The notes below the pieces were generated by a model. The model made no database searches. It saw only the letters and a list, made by a program, of their open reading frames with translations, and was not told the origin of the DNA. Shown here piece after piece: positions 1 to 6,164 of a DNA stretch of 9,879 nt. The translations under genes and the position numbers were made by a program. The stretch is from DAIRET01 sp036795455 (GTDB lineage: Bacteria; Bacteroidota; Ignavibacteria; Ignavibacteriales; Ignavibacteriaceae), in the NCBI GenBank assembly GCA_036795455.1, contig DAIRET010000109.1, positions 1 to 9,879 on the forward strand, read 5' to 3'. The stretch's first letter is position 1. Each line of letters starts with the position of its first letter.

Positions 1-588
1 TACCGCTCAACTTTTAGAACATTGGGCGACACACCGGTTGCTACTGTTACAAGAAAAGGTGTAAAACCGCTAAAGAATAATTTTAACCACAGAAGAAAGG
101 ATCGTAATGTAAAAATTATGCCTTTCTTTGAAGAGCGGGTTGCGATGGTGTATTATTACCCGAATATGCACCCGGATATAATTGATTCGCTTGTCGAACG
201 CGGCTACAAAGGAATTATAATTGCAGGTACAGGCCTGGGACATGTAAACAAACCGCTTTATCCGGCTATTGAAAGAGCACACAAAGCCGGTATTGCAGTT
301 TACATGACCGTTCAAACGCTATGGGGTTACGTTCATATGTTTGTTTATGATACCGGTAGAGATTTAATGGCAAAAGGAGTAATTCCAGCAGAAAACATGC
401 TGCCGGAAGTTGCATACATCAAACTCGGTTGGGCATTGGGACAAACAAATGAGTTAAAAGAAGTAAATAAACTAATGCTTACTCCCATGTGCGATGACAT
501 TACAAAACGCGAACCTTACAACGGTTATTTAATATACCAGGGCGGTTTACCCGAAGTTGAAGAGTTTATCAAAAAATTCAGAAAATAA
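1..588 (+). CDS. gatD: GatD-like Glu-tRNA(Gln) amidotransferase subunit D (asparaginase family), 5' end missing
   Basis: The frame is open to the left edge, so this is the C-terminal 195 residues of a longer protein (family length about 420-440). The first visible residues are YRSTFRTLGDTPVATV. The TTG at 22 is internal, not a start. The C-terminal asparaginase lobe shows GIIIAGTGLGHVNKPL, a stretch MTVQTLWGYVHM, and TGRDLMAKGVIPAENMLPEV followed by AYIKLGWALGQT. The GVIP-x3-MLPE-x-AY-x-K block with a downstream ITKRE motif matches GatD, the archaeal amidase subunit that frees ammonia from Gln or Asn for GatE to amidate Glu-tRNA(Gln); plain type I or II asparaginases fit less well. The catalytic Thr/Thr/Asp/Lys residues lie in the missing N-terminal part, so activity cannot be judged. 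The tail after ITKRE is about 25 residues long and ends in PEVEEFIKKFRK. A stand-alone cytoplasmic L-asparaginase role is the main alternative. It lies 23 nt upstream of the gamma-lyase gene and is probably co-transcribed with it. Confidence 0.8.
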   Translation, partial: YRSTFRTLGDTPVATVTRKGVKPLKNNFNHRRKDRNVKIMPFFEERVAMVYYYPNMHPDIIDSLVERGYKGIIIAGTGLGHVNKPLYPAIERAHKAGIAVYMTVQTLWGYVHMFVYDTGRDLMAKGVIPAENMLPEVAYIKLGWALGQTNELKEVNKLMLTPMCDDITKREPYNGYLIYQGGLPEVEEFIKKFRK

Positions 589-611
589 AATAAAAAGATT
601 AAAGGAAAATC

Positions 612-1799
612 ATGTCACATAATCAAAACTATAAAATAGAAACAAAGTGTGTACACTCGGGAATTGAAGAAAATCAATACGGTGCAGTAGTACCTCCAAT
701 TTGTCAAACATCAACCTTTAAATTCAAATCAGCTAAACATGGAGCAAATCTATTTGCAGGAGAGGAGAAGGGTTACATTTATACAAGAATGGCTAATCCT
801 ACAATTGAAGCAATGGAAAACGCTGTTGCTTCGCTTGAAGGAGGCTATAAAGCTTTGGGGTGTGCAAGCGGTATGGCTGCTATTCATACTACATTTGCTG
901 CCTTACTAAACTGCGGAGACCATGTAATATGCTCTGCTGCAGTTTATGGACCTACCAGCACCCTGTTAAGCGGAATAATGAGTAAACTCGGTATTGAATC
1001 GACATTCGTTTATACCGCAAACCTTGATGATGTAAAAAATGCTGTGAAACCGAATACAAAATTAATCTATGTGGAAACCCCGGGAAATCCGACACTTGCT
1101 GTTACTGATCTTGCCGAAATATCAAAAATTGCAAAAGGAATCGGAGCAAAAGTTGCAGTTGATAATACGTTTATGAGTCCGATTTTACAGCGTCCGCTTG
1201 AGTTCGGGGTTGATATAGTTGTACACAGTATGACTAAATTCCTGAATGGTCATGCTGATGTAGTTGCCGGTATTATTGTAGTTAAGGATGAAGAAACTTA
1301 CAAATCAATTAGAAAAGTCTTAAATCAAATCGGCGGAGTAATTGATCCTTTTAATTCCTTTTTGGTACATAGGGGATTAAAAACATTATCGCTCAGAATG
1401 CAGCGTCATTGCGAAAACGCAGCGAAGATAGCAGAGTTTCTAAGTAACCATCCTCTGGTAGAATGGGTAATGTATCCGGGACTGCAAAGTCATCCGCACT
1501 ACGAAGTTTGCAAGAAGCAGCATTCAGGCGGTGGTGGTATGATTTCTTTTGAACTAAAAGGAGGTTACAAAGCCGGCGAAAAATTGATGGATTCGGTTGA
1601 ATTATGTATCCTTGCAGTTAGTTTAGGTGGTGTCGAAACACTTATTCAACACCCTGCAAGTATGACTCATTTCACTATGGGAAAAGAAGCCAGAGAAGCT
1701 GCAGGCATAACAGATGGACTTGTAAGATTATCTGTCGGTATTGAAAATATTGACGACCTGATTGCCGATCTTAAACAGGCACTTGATAAGATTAAATAG
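612..1799 (+). CDS. PLP-dependent Cys/Met metabolism enzyme, methionine gamma-lyase-like
   Basis: This 395-residue cytoplasmic enzyme has the full length of the fold-type I gamma family (methionine gamma-lyase, cystathionine gamma-synthase and -lyase, O-acyl-homoserine sulfhydrylases). Visible family marks are Y57-x-R59 in YTRMANPT (phosphate contact from the partner subunit), Y112 in VYGPT (PLP stacking), D184 in VAVDNT (pyridine nitrogen), K209 in SMTKFLNGHAD (Schiff base) and R372 in VRLSVG (substrate carboxylate). The C-terminal block VSLGGVETLIQHPASMTH resembles methionine gamma-lyase, which cleaves methionine to methanethiol, ammonia and 2-oxobutyrate. However, the Cys after YG in classic methionine gamma-lyases is Pro114 here, and the Lys-Asp pair near residue 240 aligns with L237-N238. 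The substrate could therefore be another sulfur amino acid or an acylhomoserine. The ATG at 612 has AAAGGA about 6 nt upstream. The family is certain; the exact reaction is not. Confidence 0.85.
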   Translation: MSHNQNYKIETKCVHSGIEENQYGAVVPPICQTSTFKFKSAKHGANLFAGEEKGYIYTRMANPTIEAMENAVASLEGGYKALGCASGMAAIHTTFAALLNCGDHVICSAAVYGPTSTLLSGIMSKLGIESTFVYTANLDDVKNAVKPNTKLIYVETPGNPTLAVTDLAEISKIAKGIGAKVAVDNTFMSPILQRPLEFGVDIVVHSMTKFLNGHADVVAGIIVVKDEETYKSIRKVLNQIGGVIDPFNSFLVHRGLKTLSLRMQRHCENAAKIAEFLSNHPLVEWVMYPGLQSHPHYEVCKKQHSGGGGMISFELKGGYKAGEKLMDSVELCILAVSLGGVETLIQHPASMTHFTMGKEAREAAGITDGLVRLSVGIENIDDLIADLKQALDKIK

Positions 1800-1812
1800 G
1801 AGTAGAATTTTA

Positions 1813-1857
1813 TACCGGTTGAGTAGTTAATTACCAGCTATGATTACTCAACCGGTA
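1813..1857. terminator. Hairpin between convergent genes, possible bidirectional terminator
   Basis: A perfect 13-bp inverted repeat (TACCGGTTGAGTA at 1813-1825, its complement at 1845-1857) encloses a 19-nt loop. It begins 13 nt after the gamma-lyase stop, and its right arm covers the last four codons (LPVE) and most of the stop codon of the convergent kinase gene. Neither side has a clear run of U after the stem, so it is not a textbook intrinsic terminator. It could still stop or stabilise both transcripts. Confidence 0.55.
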
Positions 1858-4147
1858 ATTTAATAGTAAATGTACTTCCTTTACCGGGTTCACTTTGAAC
1901 CTCGATTGTTCCGCCCAATAAATTCAAATATTCATTACAGATTATAAGACCGAGCCCGGTCCCCTTTTCATTATTTGTACCCGGTGTGGATTGATTAACA
2001 TCAATTTTGAATAACCCGTTAATAGTTTCTTCATCCATTCCCACACCGCTATCCTTAATCGAAATAGTAATAGTATCATTGGAAGGCTTTGTTGATATCA
2101 TTTTAATTTCACCTGATTTATGCGAGTATTTAACTGCATTCGCAAGTAAATTCCGAAATACGGTTTCAAGTATGTATTTATCCGAATAGATAAGGTGATT
2201 TTCAACTTCATTAATGTCTATTTTAATGCTTTTTTGAACGAGCGAATTATTAAGTAAAACAAGTACAGAATTTATTAGTTCGTTGATCAGAATATTCGAT
2301 TTCGATATTTTAATACTTCCGCGCTGTGTTCTTGCCCATAACAACAAATTCTCTAATAAGTGATAAGTCTCTTTCGTACTCTCTTTAATTAATCCCAACA
2401 TTTTTTTGATTTCATCTTCGGGTAATTCGGTATATTCTTCTTCCAGTATTTCACTGAAAGCCAATATTGATTGAAATGGATTTTTTAAATCGTGCGCAAG
2501 AATTGAGAAAAACCGATCTTTCGTGGTATTAATTTCCTGTAGATTCTTTTCAGATTCCCTTAACTCTTTATTTAATTTTTCAACTTCTTCTTTCGCTCTT
2601 AGAATCTCAAGTGCATTTTTCTTCTTATTCAAATAAAATCGGTAAGTGATTGCCGAAAAAACAAGGGTTAAAATAAAAGCAAACGTTATTAATAGGATTA
2701 TCATATTTTGTTTATTCAGAGCGTATTCCTGCTGTGAAGCGAGATGTTTTAGATATTCGTTTTCTTTCTCCTTCCGCTCCGATTCATATTTCTCTTTAAA
2801 CTCGTTTATATTTCTTGAATTCTCCGAATTAAAAAGACTATCACTTAACTGTTTGTGCCTTTGGAGATAGAAGTACGCATTTTTTAAGTCCCCTTGTTTA
2901 TAATAAAGCTTAGATAAAAAACCATACGCATCACTTTCAAAATCGGGCATTCTATCATCTTTAAGCATCTCAAGATTTTTAAATAAATAAGTTTTTGCTT
3001 TATCAAATTCGTTAATGCTTAAGTATACTTTTCCAAGATTATTTAAGCTCGTAATAGTAGCTTTTCGATTAGTTGTTTCCAGTGCTAATTCCAAAGCTTT
3101 TTCGTAATATTCAATTGCTTCTTTATACTTTTCTCTTACGAAATAAACATCACCTAATTTGTTATTAGCATCTGTAATTCCACCGATATTGTTTTCGGAA
3201 TTATAAACCTCTAATCCCTTTTCTAAATATTCGAGTGCTTTATCATATTCTTTAATAGTGTAGTAATAGAGCCCGATGTTTTCTAAAGAGTAGCCTATAG
3301 CAAACTTATAGTCAACTTTTCTTGCAATTTCGAGGGCTTTAGTTAAGTGTTTGTATGCATTTTCATTATCCCCAAGTTTTTGATATAACAAAGCAATATT
3401 ATTTCCTGTTATAGCAGCACCATTTGAATCTGCCCCCTTTTCTCTCATTTCATAAGACTCAAGATAATACTGTAATGCTCTTGCGTAGTTTCCCCAATTC
3501 CAGTTAAGAATCCCGATATTATTTAAGATATTTGCCAATAAATGGGGATCACCTAACCTTCTCCTTATTTCAAGAGCTTCAACATAAAATTGATTTGATT
3601 CAAGGTATTTACCTACCCGCCAGTTATTCAACCCAAGGTTTACAAGTGATGATGCGATACCGGCTGAATCACTAATTGCTCTTCTAACAGCTAACGACTT
3701 TTCGTGGTAAAGGTTAGCAGAGTCGTAATTTCTTGATAATTCGTATGTATTGCCGAGGTCGTTGTAGATTTTTCCCAATACTTTAGGTTCATTTATTTTA
3801 ATTGCAACCTGTTTAGCTTTTCTGAGTAAAATAAGAGAAGAATCCTGGTTTTTTAGCTGGTATAGTGCTACACCTAAATTATTATAACTTTCAGCCATCC
3901 CCTTTTTATACTCGGATTGAGTCATCTTCGAAAGGGAAAGAGCAAGAGAGGCTTTTTTGATTTTTTCTTCTACCAGTTTGGCAGGATAAAGAGAAGACTG
4001 AATATTCAGTAAATCAACTTTTTCTTTCCCTTTTGCTGATTTAATTAGAACTTCAAGGCTGTCAATCTTCCGGGTAATACTCTGCCCCAGCAATAATGAA
4101 TTGCCAAGAATCAGAAGTAATATATATATGGTTATCCTTTTAATCAT
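1844..4147 (-). CDS. TPR-repeat sensor histidine kinase
   Basis: This is a 767-residue membrane sensor. Residues 1-22 look like a signal peptide (MIKR then a hydrophobic run ending LLLGQS). Residues 83-436 hold about nine TPR units in a strict 40-residue register, each with a YNNLG/LNNIG-like start and a YxxALxYxxKAL-like second helix, as in the longer TPR_12/kinesin-light-chain type. A membrane segment spans about 482-504, followed by a charged coiled coil (about 508-545). The HisKA domain carries H552 in SILAHDLKNP. The ATPase domain shows the N box (RNLLANAVKY, N666 and N670), G1 (D699-S-G-V-G) and G2 (GTGLGL, 729-734). The layout implies a periplasmic TPR sensor that signals inward by phosphorylating a response regulator. 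No receiver domain or regulator gene is visible, so it is an orphan here. The ATG has AGGA 5 nt upstream. It lies 111 nt after ruvA, in an A+T-rich gap with no clear terminator, so read-through from the repair operon is possible. Confidence 0.93.
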   Translation of the reverse strand: MIKRITIYILLLILGNSLLLGQSITRKIDSLEVLIKSAKGKEKVDLLNIQSSLYPAKLVEEKIKKASLALSLSKMTQSEYKKGMAESYNNLGVALYQLKNQDSSLILLRKAKQVAIKINEPKVLGKIYNDLGNTYELSRNYDSANLYHEKSLAVRRAISDSAGIASSLVNLGLNNWRVGKYLESNQFYVEALEIRRRLGDPHLLANILNNIGILNWNWGNYARALQYYLESYEMREKGADSNGAAITGNNIALLYQKLGDNENAYKHLTKALEIARKVDYKFAIGYSLENIGLYYYTIKEYDKALEYLEKGLEVYNSENNIGGITDANNKLGDVYFVREKYKEAIEYYEKALELALETTNRKATITSLNNLGKVYLSINEFDKAKTYLFKNLEMLKDDRMPDFESDAYGFLSKLYYKQGDLKNAYFYLQRHKQLSDSLFNSENSRNINEFKEKYESERKEKENEYLKHLASQQEYALNKQNMIILLITFAFILTLVFSAITYRFYLNKKKNALEILRAKEEVEKLNKELRESEKNLQEINTTKDRFFSILAHDLKNPFQSILAFSEILEEEYTELPEDEIKKMLGLIKESTKETYHLLENLLLWARTQRGSIKISKSNILINELINSVLVLLNNSLVQKSIKIDINEVENHLIYSDKYILETVFRNLLANAVKYSHKSGEIKMISTKPSNDTITISIKDSGVGMDEETINGLFKIDVNQSTPGTNNEKGTGLGLIICNEYLNLLGGTIEVQSEPGKGSTFTIKLPVE

Positions 4148-4258
4148 ATCAATCCTATTTCAGATTATCGAAATAAAGAAATAGTTTTTTAGTCGAATAT
4201 TTTTACCTTTTTTAGCTGAAATTACTTTTCCTTATTGGTTAAACTATAATAATGGCTC

Positions 4259-4840
4259 TCATCTATTTAACTCCCCCAAACTTCTTTTAATTAATTCTTC
4301 CAACGAAATGCTATTTGAAGAAGTAAGGATATCCCGCACAGTTTTTTCTGCTGTTTTTAGATTATAACCAAGCGTAGTAAGTGCGGCGATTGCTTCGGTT
4401 TTAATTCTGCCCGAATCGGATTCAGCTTCACCGGTATTGATTGATTCTATTTTTCCTTTTAATTCAACAAGCAGTCTTTCTGCAGTTTTCCTGCCAATCC
4501 CCGGAGCAGAAGTAATCTTTAAAATATTACCGCTTCCGATCGCATACTTTAAGTCTTCTACAGTAATACCGGACAGAATTGTTTGTGCGGATTTAGGACC
4601 GATCCCGTTTACCGAAATCAGTAATTCAAACATCTCCTTTTCACTTTCGGAATAAAACCCATACAATGTAATCGAATCTTCTTTTACTGCCGTATAAATA
4701 AACAGAGAGGTTTCTTCTGATTCAGCAATCTTTTCAAATGTGTTAACTGTAATATAAACAAGATAACCGACTCCACTAACATCCAGAATTAACCGGGTTG
4801 GTTTAATCGACATCACCTTTCCTTTTAGAAATCCTATCAT
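4259..4840 (-). CDS. ruvA: Holliday junction branch migration protein RuvA
   Basis: The protein is 193 residues, close to the usual 190-205. Domain I (about 1-63) is the OB fold that holds the junction arms; it opens with MIGFLKGKV and keeps an acidic pair E54-D55 at the position of the strand-separating pin. Domain II has two helix-hairpin-helix motifs, VNGIGPKSAQTILSG (about 78-91) and SAPGIGRKTAERLL (about 111-124), for minor-groove DNA contacts. Domain III (about 147-193, AIAALTTLGYNLKTAEKTV) is the RuvB-binding module, joined by a short acidic linker. RuvA tetramers grip four-way junctions and load the RuvB motor. The start ATG overlaps the ruvC stop as ATGA and has AAAGGA 7 nt upstream, which suggests translational coupling. 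The internal ATG at codon 10 would cut off the first OB strand, so I rejected it. ruvB is not adjacent. Confidence 0.97.
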   Translation of the reverse strand: MIGFLKGKVMSIKPTRLILDVSGVGYLVYITVNTFEKIAESEETSLFIYTAVKEDSITLYGFYSESEKEMFELLISVNGIGPKSAQTILSGITVEDLKYAIGSGNILKITSAPGIGRKTAERLLVELKGKIESINTGEAESDSGRIKTEAIAALTTLGYNLKTAEKTVRDILTSSNSISLEELIKRSLGELNR

Positions 4841-5373
4841 CCAATTATCCTTTCGGGGAAAGCTTCAACAAATGATTTCCAGTTCTTGCTTCTATTAGCC
4901 GGAGTTTTAAGTCTGAAAGCATGACACACTGCCGCTGCAAGTGCATCGCTTTCATCGAACTTCAAATCGTATTTTTTTAAATTCAGAATCGATTTGATCA
5001 TATAGTTTACCTGTTCTTTTGATGCTGCTCCTGAACCGACAACCGCTTTTTTTATTTCTCTCGGTGAATATTCACCGGGTTGAATTTTATTATGAATTGC
5101 TACAAGCATAGAAACACCGCGTGCGTAACCTATTTTAAGTGCCGATTGAACATTCTTTCCGTAAAAAGCCGTTTCAATCGAAAATTCGTCCGGGTGGTAC
5201 TGCTTGATAATAGAGTCAAGCGTGTCATAAATTGATTCAAGTTTTTCCGGAAGTGATTTGAATTTTCCAAGTTGAACCGTTCCATAGGCAACCGGGGTTA
5301 GCAGATTACTTTGAAATTTAATAATTCCGTAACCCGTTTTAATTGTTCCCGGGTCTACTCCAAGAATTATCAT
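4837..5373 (-). CDS. ruvC: Crossover junction endodeoxyribonuclease RuvC
   Basis: RuvC is the dimeric RNase H-fold nuclease that resolves Holliday junctions by paired nicks. The ATG at 5373 gives 178 residues beginning MIILGVDPGTIKTGYG. A longer reading would use a TTG at 5379, but that leaves only 2 nt after the best Shine-Dalgarno match (AGGGG), against 8 nt for the ATG, so I chose the ATG. All four acidic metal ligands are in place: D7 (GVDPG), E67 (FSIETAFYG), and D140 and D143 (FDESDALAAAVCHA), nearly the same numbers as in the E. coli enzyme. The GKNVQSALKIGYARG segment is also typical. It is preceded by yebC, with a gap of about 42 nt, and overlaps ruvA by 4 nt, a common bacterial arrangement. 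Nothing unusual is visible. Confidence 0.97.
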   Translation of the reverse strand: MIILGVDPGTIKTGYGIIKFQSNLLTPVAYGTVQLGKFKSLPEKLESIYDTLDSIIKQYHPDEFSIETAFYGKNVQSALKIGYARGVSMLVAIHNKIQPGEYSPREIKKAVVGSGAASKEQVNYMIKSILNLKKYDLKFDESDALAAAVCHAFRLKTPANRSKNWKSFVEAFPERIIG

Positions 5374-5415
5374 AAACAAAGCCCCTGAAGAAAACGAGTT
5401 TCACTAAAAGTAAAA

Positions 5416-6150
5416 CTACAAATCTGATTCATCAAAATCGGCATTCGAGAAAACATTCTGCACGTCATCGTTATCCTCAAGCGCATCAATCAATTTAATT
5501 GTTTTTTCCGCAGTCTCTCCCGTTACTTTTATCAGGTTCTTCGCTACCCATTGCAAGTTCGCACCTTCTATTTCAAAGCCGTTTTCAATCAAATACTTTC
5601 TTACTTGTTCAAAAGATTCGAGGGCTGTTTGTACTTCAAAGAAATCTTCTTCGGTTGATAAATCATCTGCACCGGCTTCAATAATGACTTCCATCATCTC
5701 ATCTTCCGATTTATTATTCCTTTTAACGTTGATTATTCCTTTTCTATCGAACATCCATGCAACGGAACCTGTTTCACCGAGTCCACCGCCGTTTTTGCTG
5801 AAAAGATGTCTTACTTCCGCAACGGTTCTGTTTTTATTATCAGTTGCAACTTCGGCAAGAACAGCAACTCCACCCGGACCATATCCTTCGTATGTCAACT
5901 CAACGTACGAAACGCCTTCAAGTTCACCGGTAGCTTTTTTAACCGCTCTATCAATATTGTCTGCTGGCATATTTTGAGCCTTAGCATTATCAATTGCTAA
6001 TCTTAAACGTGGATTTCCTGCGGGATCTCCTCCACCCTGTCTTGCAGCTATTGTAATTTCTTTGATAAGTTTGGTAAACATTTTACCTCTTTTAGCATCA
6101 ACTGCTGCTTTTTTTCTTTTAATTGTCGCCCATTTTGAATGTCCTGACAT
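5416..6150 (-). CDS. yebC: YebC/TACO1 family translation factor (long annotated as transcriptional regulator)
   Basis: The 244-residue protein has the full family length and starts with the hallmark MSGHSKWATIKRKKAAVDAK. Further family blocks are KLIKEITIAARQGGGDPAGN (about 28-47), NMPADNIDRAVKKATGE (about 59-75), YEGYGPGGVAVLAE (about 86-99), NKNRTVAEVRHLFSKNGG (about 105-122) and GSVAWMFDRKG (about 127-137). The family was first called a DNA-binding regulator. Later work on bacterial YebC and mitochondrial TACO1 links it to ribosomes and to relief of stalling at proline-rich stretches. It acts in the cytoplasm. Neighbours are recJ 11 nt upstream and ruvC downstream; linkage to ruvC is common in bacteria and gave rise to the old idea of a repair role. 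The strong AGGAG lies 8 nt before the ATG and overlaps the recJ stop codon. Confidence 0.97.
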   Translation of the reverse strand: MSGHSKWATIKRKKAAVDAKRGKMFTKLIKEITIAARQGGGDPAGNPRLRLAIDNAKAQNMPADNIDRAVKKATGELEGVSYVELTYEGYGPGGVAVLAEVATDNKNRTVAEVRHLFSKNGGGLGETGSVAWMFDRKGIINVKRNNKSEDEMMEVIIEAGADDLSTEEDFFEVQTALESFEQVRKYLIENGFEIEGANLQWVAKNLIKVTGETAEKTIKLIDALEDNDDVQNVFSNADFDESDL

Positions 6151-6158
6151 AAAACGTA

Positions 6159-6164
6159 CTCCTA
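6159..6164 (-). promoter_or_regulatory. yebC Shine-Dalgarno overlapping the recJ stop codon
   Basis: The recJ stop TAG (6164-6162) shares its AG with AGGAG (6163-6159), which stands 8 nt before the yebC ATG. Ribosomes finishing recJ therefore end on the yebC binding site, which favours coupled translation or re-initiation. Confidence 0.75.

Noticed and set aside
22..588. TTG at 22 as the start of a short 188-residue gene
   Set aside because: The frame is open back to base 1 with homologous residues before the TTG, and there is no ribosome site. It is a truncated longer gene.
2840..3900. DNA-level periodicity of about 120 bp that could suggest a repeat array
   Set aside because: It reflects the 40-residue TPR units of the kinase. 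The copies are diverged at the base level, so this is neither a CRISPR nor a satellite array.
5374..5379. TTG start extending ruvC by two residues
   Set aside because: The AGGGG ribosome site is only 2 nt from it, whereas the ATG at 5373 has 8 nt spacing and gives catalytic residue numbers like other RuvC proteins.
5684..5977. Plus-strand open frame opposite yebC (97 codons)
   Set aside because: It is antisense to a highly conserved gene, has no recognisable protein features and no ribosome site. The same holds for the plus-strand frames opposite htrA at 8807-9124 and 9131-9379.
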